Made by a program: the position numbers and the translations under genes. From Victivallales bacterium (GTDB lineage: Bacteria > Verrucomicrobiota > Lentisphaeria > Oligosphaerales > Oligosphaeraceae), in NCBI GenBank assembly GCA_017964325.1, contig JAGCSE010000112.1, forward strand, positions 1 to 7,992: a stretch of DNA of 7,992 nucleotides, written 5' to 3'. The notes below the pieces were generated by a model. It was not told the DNA's origin and made no database searches. It worked only from the letters and a program-made list of their open reading frames with translations. This document shows, piece after piece, positions 1 to 5,771 of this stretch (the first letter of the stretch is position 1; each line of letters opens with the position of its first letter).

Positions 1-99
1 ATCTCTTATGGCGGATCTTTTATGATTTCAATCATGACATTGACAGGGCTTTGCCAATCCGTCCACATCCATCGCCACAATCTTCCCGAATTTTTGTGA
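1..99 (+). CDS. rodA: RodA-type SEDS peptidoglycan polymerase, C-terminal end (partial)
   Basis: Frame 1 is open from the first base to a TGA at 97-99 and encodes the last 32 residues of a longer protein. It starts ISYGGSFM and continues through a hydrophobic stretch to QSVHIHRHNL. The ISYGGS motif followed by one transmembrane helix and a short basic tail is the C-terminal signature of SEDS proteins (RodA/FtsW/SpoVE), membrane glycosyltransferases that polymerise lipid II. The SVHIHRHNL tail resembles the SIHTHRKML end of E. coli RodA more than FtsW, hence the RodA call. The 5' part lies outside the window. The stop is 40 nt before lepB on the same strand, so the two may be co-transcribed as envelope genes. 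The family call is fairly sure; RodA versus FtsW is less so, given the short fragment. Confidence 0.8.
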   Translation: MSYGGSFMISIMTLTGLCQSVHIHRHNLPEFL

Positions 100-122
100 C
101 ATAATCTACAACTATTTATTTT
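94..122 (+). promoter_or_regulatory. Weak candidate sigma70-type promoter before lepB
   Basis: TTGTGA at 94-99 (overlapping the rodA stop) and TATTTT at 117-122 are separated by 17 nt; each matches four of six consensus positions. It lies in the AT-rich rodA-lepB gap, 17 nt upstream of the lepB ATG. The match is poor, and lepB may simply be read from the rodA promoter. Confidence 0.2.
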
Positions 123-139
123 CCAATGGATTACATGAT

Positions 140-688
140 ATGACAGAACAAAAACGTTCAGCCATCAAGAATTTCTTCTTTCCGAAAATCACATGGGGCT
201 ACTGCCTGCGGCTGCTGTGCATCACCATTTTCGCATACATTTTTTTTAGATATTTGTGCATCCCTTCCTTCGTTAAAGGCATCAGCATGGAGCCGACCTT
301 CAAAGACGGAACATTCGTATTCTGCTGGACGCCAGCTTATAAGCAAGTTCCGCCCACCCATGGCGATGTCGTGATGATCCGCTATGGAAGCGATCGTGTC
401 ATGCTGTTGAAACGCGTACTCGCCGTGGCAGGCGATGTCATCGAGTTTCGAGAAGGCATCCTATACTTGAACAACGATCCAGCCGAAGGCGAATGGCTGA
501 ACCTCACGCCTTGCGACTGGAACATGGAACCACATACTGTCTCACGCGGTCATGTATATGTCATCGGCGACAACAGAACCATGCCGATGGACGACCATAT
601 CTTCGGTGAAGTGGATATGGATTTGATTGTCGGCAAGCCTGTCGATATCTTCAATCGCTTCAAAACAGGAGAGTTGGAAAATGAATAA
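140..688 (+). CDS. lepB: Type I signal peptidase (family S26)
   Basis: A 182-aa inner-membrane serine protease that removes signal peptides from exported proteins using a Ser/Lys dyad. One N-terminal membrane helix lies at about residues 22-40, directly followed by box B (GISMEPTF, nucleophile Ser49). Box D is LLKRVLAVAGD with general-base Lys91, and box E begins GDNR at 143-146. It has the compact single-helix layout, much shorter than the 324-aa E. coli LepB, which has two helices and a large insert. Box E reads GDNRTMPMDDHIFG: the Ser and Arg of the usual GDNRxxSxDSR are Pro149 and His153, while Asp151 is kept. There is no strong Shine-Dalgarno; ATGGA at 126-130 is the nearest purine-rich stretch. 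It follows rodA by 40 nt and overlaps the next gene by 8 nt, indicating an operon. Confidence 0.93.
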   Translation: MTEQKRSAIKNFFFPKITWGYCLRLLCITIFAYIFFRYLCIPSFVKGISMEPTFKDGTFVFCWTPAYKQVPPTHGDVVMIRYGSDRVMLLKRVLAVAGDVIEFREGILYLNNDPAEGEWLNLTPCDWNMEPHTVSRGHVYVIGDNRTMPMDDHIFGEVDMDLIVGKPVDIFNRFKTGELENE

Positions 689-1187
689 CGGCCTTTCTAA
701 AATCTTTGCCGGTATATTTCTTGTCATCGTTGCCGTCATCGTCTGCATTTTTCTTATGCCAAGCGAAAAGAAAAAAGTTCTGAAACAATTGGACAACATC
801 ATTGAAAGCGTCAACAAGAAATCGGATGAAGGCAACATCGCCGCAGCCGCCAAGAACCTCGCTTTCGGTAACTTGCTTGATGATTCACAGGAAATTTCCA
901 TCATCATCAAAGAATTCCCCTACAACGGCTCCCATTCCGCCACGGAACTCGCCAGCCTCGCCGCACAAGGACGGCTTTACTGCACATCCATCGACATCCG
1001 TCTTAAAGGCTCAGAGGTTGAAATTGAGGATGATACGGCTACTATCGACTTCACTGCCGCTTTCACCGTCGTCACCAAATATGGTGGCAAATATGATGAA
1101 ATCCGCCCCTTCACCGCCACATTGCGGAAAATCGACAAGAAATGGAAATTCAATGCTTTCCAAGACAAACAAGTTTTGAAGAAATAG
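681..1187 (+). CDS. Membrane-anchored small protein, possible NTF2-like domain, function unknown
   Basis: A 168-aa protein I do not recognise as a named family. Residues 7-26 form one hydrophobic helix, preceded by a single Lys and followed by a Lys-rich stretch (SEKKKVLKQ), so the bulk is probably periplasmic. Residues 29-68 look helical, with an AAAAKNLAFGNLLDD segment; residues 103-160 alternate like beta strands and end with LRKIDKKWKFNAF. Helix first, then a curved sheet ending in an x-K-W-K-type strand, resembles NTF2-like (SnoaL/DUF4440-type) domains, but no catalytic residue can be named. The ATG at 681 is chosen over an in-frame ATG at 627 because AGGAG at 667-671 sits 9 nt before it, and the resulting 8-nt overlap with lepB suggests translational coupling. 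A lepB-linked role in export or envelope is inference only. Confidence 0.8.
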   Translation: MNNGLSKIFAGIFLVIVAVIVCIFLMPSEKKKVLKQLDNIIESVNKKSDEGNIAAAAKNLAFGNLLDDSQEISIIIKEFPYNGSHSATELASLAAQGRLYCTSIDIRLKGSEVEIEDDTATIDFTAAFTVVTKYGGKYDEIRPFTATLRKIDKKWKFNAFQDKQVLKK

Positions 1188-1194
1188 GGAGATC

Positions 1195-1227
1195 AGTTGC
1201 GCACTCTGTGCGACCAGGGGCGCAACT
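1195..1227. repeat. Stem-loop 1 in convergent intergenic region
   Basis: AGTTGCGC (1195-1202) and GCGCAACT (1220-1227) are perfect 8-bp inverted repeats around a 17-nt loop; two more pairs are possible beyond one C-C mismatch. A competing smaller hairpin CGCAC-TCT-GTGCG (1200-1204/1208-1212) uses part of the same left arm. The structure begins 8 nt after the stop of the + strand gene. No T-tract follows on either strand, so it is not a classical intrinsic terminator, although the position between convergent genes suits a 3'-end structure. Confidence 0.55.
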
Positions 1228-1238
1228 CATAATCTTCA

Positions 1239-1264
1239 TCTTGCATCATGACGACGATGCAAGA
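1239..1264. repeat. Stem-loop 2 in convergent intergenic region
   Basis: TCTTGCATC (1239-1247) and GATGCAAGA (1256-1264) form a perfect 9-bp stem with the 8-nt loop ATGACGAC. It lies 12 nt after stem-loop 1 and 67 nt beyond the stop of the - strand DUF4838 gene. Neither strand has a run of T after the stem. The rest of the 1188-1331 interval shows no gene. A bidirectional terminator or mRNA-stabilising 3' structure is the likeliest role, unproven. Confidence 0.55.
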
Positions 1265-1331
1265 CCGCCTTGGATATTATAATGAAACATAACTTGCCAA
1301 TCTGTAATCTGCTATATCTTTAGTGCCTATA

Positions 1332-3620
1332 TCATTCTTCCCGCATCATTGACACATAGTCGATATAGACGGCTTTGGCAACTTTCGGGTCTTTGACTGT
1401 TGGTGCAAACCAGACATATTGGTCAAAGCCAAGCTGAATCCAGTCCGTTTCATAGACATGGTACTTTTCGCCCGCGATTTCCTTTGCCGTGAAATCGCGG
1501 TGGGCGATGTCGCGACCCAGCGTCTGGCTGTAGATGCCGAACTGAAGGACATGACCAGCCTCAGGCTGCGCATCGCAGCGCACGGCATAGCGGAATTTCC
1601 ATTTCTTCGTCATGCCATAGTAGCCACCGACGGGAATCTGCGTGGCCCACTGCGTATGGGTATTTGTCATCATCGCCGCCTTGCCCGTCGTCGCTTCCTT
1701 GTCATCGACAAGCTGCACCCACTCGCCAGGCTTGTGGAGTTGGAAACGTTTGCCTGTAAAATGATCCCAACGGTCGTCTGGCAGCCCTTTCAGCCATTCA
1801 GGCGGATTGCCGCGAGTCATTTCAAAATCCGGCCGCTCAAGACCTTCGAGCAGACGTTTGCCATAGTCGCCGTATGCGCCGCCTTCGCGGATGTTGCCGA
1901 CATCGTATTTCTTGCACAATTCGTCGAATTCGATTGCCAGTTCCTTGGCGGGCTTCGGAAGATTCTTCAGATAATTCTTGCCCGTGTAGCGATTCCAGAT
2001 ATACGTCGTCGGATACGCCATCAGACAGGCCAGGTCAAGGCTAAGGCGTTCGCGGCGAACACGTTCCGCCAATATGGCATCATCCTTGACCGCATCCTCC
2101 GCCTTTTTGAACAGTGCCAATGCATCGTCCAATTTCTCCAACGTCAGCCATCCCGCAACGCTGCCGTTGTAGCAGCGCAGGTTGTAGCCGGATTCTTCGA
2201 CCGTGTCGCAGAGGAAATCGATATAACGCAGAAGATGCGGCCCCGCAGCACCATAGTAGCCGTTGAAGAACTCGCGCATGAGCGCCTTTTCATCCTGCTC
2301 TGGATTCCACAAGAGATGTGCGACAAGCCATGCTCGTGGACGGACGAAATCGCCGACGCTGCACGCGATGTCGCCCTGCTCGAACGCCCCGATGGCATGG
2401 TGGTTCGCGAAGAAGCGGATGTCGGGAGCAAGTCCACGCCAGTTCGGCTGCGGCAGCATGTAGTTCGTGAAATTCGTGATGTAGTTCCAAATATAGAGGT
2501 TAGGTGCCACGGCACTCCAGTCTTCAATATCCTTTCGGAAACTCTTGTTGGCAGGTCCAGTCTCCAGCGGCTGCGCGAAATTCATCTCAATGCTGCACAG
2601 GCGAATGACGACATTCTTCGCAGGCTTCGTCACCTTCGGTGCCTTGCGTGTATATTGGTAAGCCAATGTCTCGATGAGAAATTCTGGATATTCCTTTTCA
2701 ATCTCCTTCGCGACGGAGTTCACAAAACGGATCAGCGGTCCAGACTGACTGCCTTCTATCTTCTCGATTTCAAGGCATTTCGGACATTCGCAGCGACCAT
2801 GCCAGTCGTTCTGCGAGACGGAAATCACACCCGCCGTCGGATTCTTGCGAATCTGCTCCAAGCAGACTCTTGCAAATTCCTTTGTCATCTCTTCGTTCGT
2901 CAGGCAAAGCTGCGTCCAGCTTGCGGAACGTTTGCCTTTTATCATCGAATACCATTCTGGATGGTCTTTGAAATATTTGTCAGGCGGAAGGAATTGGAAG
3001 AACGTATGGCACCAGCCGATAATCGACATCTTGCCGCCCCAATCGTCGGAAATCTTCTGATGGTGGCCGTTGGCCTTGAGCTTCGGAGCCCAGCGGCCAT
3101 CGACGGCAAAGCGGTAGAACGGTTCGCGGCTGACAATCTGCGGAGAATACATATATTCCTTTGTATCAACGATAAGCGTCGGTTTCTTCGGGATGAAATT
3201 CTCCGTGGGAGTCCACCAGCGGATGCCCACATAATCCTCCAAAAACGTATAGACAGCGTATAACGGACCACGCGGCATACGGCCGTTCAGATAGACGTCG
3301 CCGTTCGCAAAATGAATAGCCGTCGTGTCCGCTTTCGCCGTTGCGAAATCAATGTTTGGAAACGCGGCATTGCCCGCGTCGCCAATGACAAACGCAGGCT
3401 TGCCATTTGGACGTGCGGTTGCCTCGAAAATCCTGTATTCCGCTCCTGTCACCTGTTTTAGATGGTCGGCAAGTTCGTTCGCGGCATTCCTCAACACGGT
3501 CGCAGCACCATCTGGAATCACAATCACAAAATCGCTTTTGCCATTGTCCGAGATTTTCAATGTCTGGGCGCTTGCCACACCGCATAGCAAGAGGGCGCAA
3601 AGAATGTATGTCATTTTCAT
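1332..3620 (-). CDS. Secreted DUF4838-type protein, putative glycan-active enzyme
   Basis: A 762-aa exported protein. The signal peptide MKMTYILCALLLCGVASA ends at an Ala|Gln cleavage site. (Residue numbers here count from the upstream ATG; subtract two for the chosen start.) Residues 25-155 resemble the alpha-glucuronidase-type N-terminal domain: it contains NAANELADHLKQVTGAEY, then RGPLYAVYTFLEDYVGIRWW at 119-138, a hallmark of DUF4838 proteins. The DUF4838 barrel follows at about 160-475, with SQNDWHGRCECPKC (CxCxxC at 279-284), YIWNYITNF at 378-386 and an HLLWNP segment near 438. A helical part follows, then a beta-rich C-terminal module from about 625 that may be carbohydrate-binding. 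Substrate and catalytic residues are unknown; plant or host glycans are inferred from the fold. It follows the NodB-like gene by 31 nt and is probably co-transcribed with it. The alternative start is at 3626 (764 aa). Confidence 0.85.
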   Translation of the reverse strand: MKMTYILCALLLCGVASAQTLKISDNGKSDFVIVIPDGAATVLRNAANELADHLKQVTGAEYRIFEATARPNGKPAFVIGDAGNAAFPNIDFATAKADTTAIHFANGDVYLNGRMPRGPLYAVYTFLEDYVGIRWWTPTENFIPKKPTLIVDTKEYMYSPQIVSREPFYRFAVDGRWAPKLKANGHHQKISDDWGGKMSIIGWCHTFFQFLPPDKYFKDHPEWYSMIKGKRSASWTQLCLTNEEMTKEFARVCLEQIRKNPTAGVISVSQNDWHGRCECPKCLEIEKIEGSQSGPLIRFVNSVAKEIEKEYPEFLIETLAYQYTRKAPKVTKPAKNVVIRLCSIEMNFAQPLETGPANKSFRKDIEDWSAVAPNLYIWNYITNFTNYMLPQPNWRGLAPDIRFFANHHAIGAFEQGDIACSVGDFVRPRAWLVAHLLWNPEQDEKALMREFFNGYYGAAGPHLLRYIDFLCDTVEESGYNLRCYNGSVAGWLTLEKLDDALALFKKAEDAVKDDAILAERVRRERLSLDLACLMAYPTTYIWNRYTGKNYLKNLPKPAKELAIEFDELCKKYDVGNIREGGAYGDYGKRLLEGLERPDFEMTRGNPPEWLKGLPDDRWDHFTGKRFQLHKPGEWVQLVDDKEATTGKAAMMTNTHTQWATQIPVGGYYGMTKKWKFRYAVRCDAQPEAGHVLQFGIYSQTLGRDIAHRDFTAKEIAGEKYHVYETDWIQLGFDQYVWFAPTVKDPKVAKAVYIDYVSMMREE

Positions 3621-3626
3621 GGTCAT

Positions 3627-3632
3627 TCCTCT
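3627..3632 (-). promoter_or_regulatory. Shine-Dalgarno deciding the DUF4838 start
   Basis: On the - strand AGAGGA abuts the first in-frame ATG (3626) with no spacer, but is 6 nt from the second ATG (3620). Normal spacing therefore favours the second ATG, which also gives the more typical signal-peptide start MKMTYI. Confidence 0.6.
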
Positions 3633-3651
3633 ATATATTTTTTTACACTAA

Positions 3652-4578
3652 TTAATAACGTTCGGCAATTTCCTTGAATGTCAGCCATTCGATCTTGTCG
3701 CCAAAGAAGCGGCTGACGCGTTCCATCAGGACTTCAAAACCATCAAGGCCATAGAAACGGCCATCCGAAAATAGTGATTGCCAATGAGTTATAAACACAA
3801 TCGGTCGTTCGGCATCCAAAAGATTCACAAATTGCCCGCTGCGACCGTCTTCGCTGATGATGCTGTCGATTCCTTCCTTGATCTTCCGTTTCACGGCGTC
3901 GTCGTTTCCAGGGGTGTTGCCCGGCCAGAAAACATCCGGGAAATCCCGCGGAATGGAAACCACCGTTCCTGTTTCAGCGGAACTGCACATCACTTTCGGT
4001 GCTTTGAGCACAGATTGGTTGTGCAGGAAATAGAATGTCCGATCTCTGTTCAAAGTCCGTTTGAACGCCATGCCAATGCCTTCGGCATAATTCTGTTCGT
4101 TGTCGATTCCCGTCATCCACGGCGATGTCACGCCGTCCGGAATCAAATCCACATTGCAGAGGATTTTTATGGCATAACTGACATAATCCGCGATCTGTTC
4201 GGCTGTTAGCTTGCTGAAATAGATGTCCTCCTGCATGCCAAGAAAACGCTCCGCCTTGACGTCAAACGCAAAATAATGCGAAATGATTTCAGGCGTCAGC
4301 GAAAACATGGGAGCGATTCTCTGCCGAATCACATCATTGAATTTTCGGACATGCTCCAGCGGACAATGGCTCAACCCTTTGTCCAAGCGCCCCAATCCAG
4401 CAGGCATGGGAACGACGGAAAATTTCCCGCGAACGCCATGCTTTTCGCAAATGGACGCGAAGCGCATCACCATGTCAATTGGCACGATCAGCTCATGTTC
4501 ACGCATCAAATCATGGAAATAATAGAGATTGACGGGAGAACCATCGTCAATAATCAAGCTTACGGGTGCTTTTGCCAT
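3652..4578 (-). CDS. Divergent NodB-like polysaccharide deacetylase family protein
   Basis: A 308-aa protein without signal peptide or membrane helix, so cytoplasmic. Near the N-terminus, SLIIDDGSPVN (Asp11, Asp12) matches motif 1 (TFDDG) of the NodB/carbohydrate esterase 4 fold, in which these Asp residues act in catalysis and metal binding. It is followed by GVRGKFSVVPMP (49-60), the second core strand. The usual HxxxH metal motif is not clear: candidates are His71 and His76 (HCPLEH) and His101 (ISHYFAFD). FITHWQSLF (His265) near the C-terminus may supply the late catalytic His. Members of this broad fold remove N- or O-acetyl groups, but substrate and activity here are unknown. TGAGGT at 4585-4590 is a good Shine-Dalgarno 6-7 nt before the ATG. 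It is the first gene of the - strand pair, divergent from the MBL-fold gene. Confidence 0.7.
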   Translation of the reverse strand: MAKAPVSLIIDDGSPVNLYYFHDLMREHELIVPIDMVMRFASICEKHGVRGKFSVVPMPAGLGRLDKGLSHCPLEHVRKFNDVIRQRIAPMFSLTPEIISHYFAFDVKAERFLGMQEDIYFSKLTAEQIADYVSYAIKILCNVDLIPDGVTSPWMTGIDNEQNYAEGIGMAFKRTLNRDRTFYFLHNQSVLKAPKVMCSSAETGTVVSIPRDFPDVFWPGNTPGNDDAVKRKIKEGIDSIISEDGRSGQFVNLLDAERPIVFITHWQSLFSDGRFYGLDGFEVLMERVSRFFGDKIEWLTFKEIAERY

Positions 4579-4625
4579 TGCGTTACCTCAACTGCCTTGT
4601 ACTGTCTATGAAAAAGCAAAAAATA

Positions 4626-4638
4626 ATAGATTGTCTAT
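4626..4638. promoter_or_regulatory. Small palindrome in divergent promoter region
   Basis: ATAGA-TTG-TCTAT is a perfect 5-bp inverted repeat around a 3-bp centre, 48 bp upstream of the NodB-like start. Its right half belongs to the heptamer TGTCTAT (4632-4638), which also occurs at 4603-4609, 29 bp away. It could be an operator for the - strand unit, or chance in AT-rich DNA. Confidence 0.3.
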
Positions 4639-4755
4639 CGTAATTTATCAGACGTTGCATGGAAATCAACTTTGACGGCAATTTTTCCATTTCTGCGATT
4701 TGGAACAAAAAGGCAATTCACAAGCCAAAAAGAGTCTCCCACATGCCTGTTTGTC

Positions 4756-4783
4756 TTGAAACTCGTCCTAAAAGCGGTATGTT
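4756..4783 (+). promoter_or_regulatory. Candidate sigma70-type promoter for the MBL-fold gene
   Basis: TTGAAA (4756-4761) and TATGTT (4778-4783), 16 nt apart, match four of six positions in each hexamer. Transcription would start near 4790, giving a 5' leader of about 43 nt with AAAGGAG before the ATG at 4833. The rest of the divergent region (4579-4832) shows no gene. Confidence 0.35.
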
Positions 4784-4820
4784 ACTTTCATCTCCCAATC
4801 AATCATCATACCAAATCATA

Positions 4821-4827
4821 AAAGGAG
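4821..4827 (+). promoter_or_regulatory. Shine-Dalgarno deciding the MBL-fold start
   Basis: AAAGGAG lies 5 nt before the ATG at 4833, the strongest ribosome binding site in the window. It selects this start over the in-frame ATG at 4659, which has no such site. Confidence 0.8.
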
Positions 4828-4832
4828 CCATC

Positions 4833-5717
4833 ATGAAATCACCATTGTACTGTTCCATGCTGATCATGTCACTCGCCGTTTCAGGAGCGCAACTGCCCGA
4901 TCTATTCGAGGGAGAACAAGTCATCTTCCCATCCTCCGTCCGAGGTAGCCAAATGTTCTCCGCCATCATCGTCACGAAGAACAAGCATGTCATCGTCTTC
5001 GACGGCGGCTGGCGGGAGGACAACGCCAACCTCATCAAAATCGTGAAGGAATTTTCAGATACAATCGATCTGTGGTGCATCACCCACGCCCACAGCGACC
5101 ATTTCTGGCAACTTGCAGAATTCATTGAAAAAACGCCTGATGCCTTGAAAGTCAAAAAGTTATGCTATAATTTCCTCAGCGAAGAATGGATTCAGGAAGC
5201 GAACAAGCACGAAAAGAGCTGCTATGAAGAAGCCATGACAACCATCAGGCCGCTGAAAACATCGTCCATTCCGCAGCAGATCACCAAAGCGGGCGACGTC
5301 TTTGAAGTCGATGGCGTCAAAGTCGAAGTCCTCAACGATCCGTATTCGACGATAACCGGCAATCCCATCAACAACGCATCCGTCGTTTACAACGTTTCCA
5401 TCGGAAACAAGAAAATGTTGGTGACAGGCGACTTGGGCATCGAAGGCGGCAACCGCCTCCTCGAACTCTGCCCCGATAAGCTGAAGGCGGACATCGTCGT
5501 TCTCGCCCACCACGGCCAGAATGGCGTCAATAAGGCTTTCTACGAAGCAGTCCATCCGTCCATCGCCATTTGGCCGACGCCCAGATGGCTTTGGGAAAAC
5601 GACAACGGCGGCGGCCCCGGCTCCGGCCCATGGAGGACCAACTACGTCAAATGCTGGATGCAGGACCTCGGCGTAAAACGCCAGTACAACACAATTAAAG
5701 AAGTAAGATTAAAATAA
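4833..5717 (+). CDS. Exported metallo-beta-lactamase-fold hydrolase, ComEC-domain-like
   Basis: A 294-aa protein with signal peptide MKSPLYCSMLIMSLAVSGA, probably cut before Gln20. The mature part is a complete metallo-beta-lactamase fold: a first strand with VIVFDGGW (53-60); the metal motif THAHSDH with His85, His87, Asp89 and His90; NNASVVYNVSIGNKKMLVTGD (180-200, Asp200 as bridging ligand); and VLAHHGQNG with His226. The pair NASVVY...LVTGD and LAHHG is typical of the hydrolase domain of ComEC/Rec2 competence proteins. Here, however, it stands alone without the membrane channel and is exported. Two metal ions are expected; the substrate (phosphodiester, lactone or other) is unknown. The start at 4833 is set by the ribosome binding site and a proper signal peptide; the ATG at 4659 would bury it. 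The gene is divergent from the NodB-like gene and 54 nt upstream of fabD. Confidence 0.85.
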   Translation: MKSPLYCSMLIMSLAVSGAQLPDLFEGEQVIFPSSVRGSQMFSAIIVTKNKHVIVFDGGWREDNANLIKIVKEFSDTIDLWCITHAHSDHFWQLAEFIEKTPDALKVKKLCYNFLSEEWIQEANKHEKSCYEEAMTTIRPLKTSSIPQQITKAGDVFEVDGVKVEVLNDPYSTITGNPINNASVVYNVSIGNKKMLVTGDLGIEGGNRLLELCPDKLKADIVVLAHHGQNGVNKAFYEAVHPSIAIWPTPRWLWENDNGGGPGSGPWRTNYVKCWMQDLGVKRQYNTIKEVRLK

Positions 5718-5726
5718 TCCCTAGAA

Positions 5727-5768
5727 ACCACTATCCACTAACCACTAACCACTAACCACTAACCACTA
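5727..5768. repeat. Short tandem repeat, six ACCACTA heptamers
   Basis: Six tandem 7-bp units fill 5727-5768; the second begins with T instead of A, the other five are identical. The array ends 3 nt before the fabD ATG and so occupies the Shine-Dalgarno position. Because the period is not a multiple of three, TAA on the + strand (5739, 5746, 5753, 5760, 5767) and TAG on the - strand each fall in all three frames. The array therefore stops translation in all six frames. Confidence 0.95.
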
Positions 5769-5771
5769 AAT

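Noticed and set aside
40..45. Perfect TTGACA hexamer inside the rodA end.
   Set aside because: No acceptable -10 element lies 16-18 nt downstream; it is explained as coding sequence (Met-Thr-Leu-Thr).
627..680. Upstream in-frame ATG for the gene after lepB.
   Set aside because: It lies deep inside lepB without a ribosome binding site, while the ATG at 681 has AGGAG at 9 nt and gives a proper N-terminal membrane anchor.
1196..1226. Resemblance of GTTGCGC...GCGCAAC to an integron attC site.
   Set aside because: In attC the 5' arm is RYYYAAC and the 3' arm GTTRRRY; here the order is reversed and the central bases do not fit. No integrase or cassette is present.
1419..3263. A 614-codon open frame on the + strand opposite the DUF4838 gene.
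   Set aside because: It is in exact codon register with the - strand gene, so its stops would need TTA, CTA or TCA sense codons, which this gene largely avoids. The product is rich in Arg, His and Ala with no recognisable motif, and the - strand frame has a signal peptide and family motifs.
4659..4832. In-frame 58-residue upstream extension of the MBL-fold protein.
   Set aside because: No ribosome binding site at 4659, it would bury the signal peptide, and it covers the likely promoter; AAAGGAG before 4833 fixes the start.
5727..5768. CRISPR-like reading of the heptamer array.
   Set aside because: The units are contiguous with no spacers and only 7 bp long; it is a simple tandem repeat.
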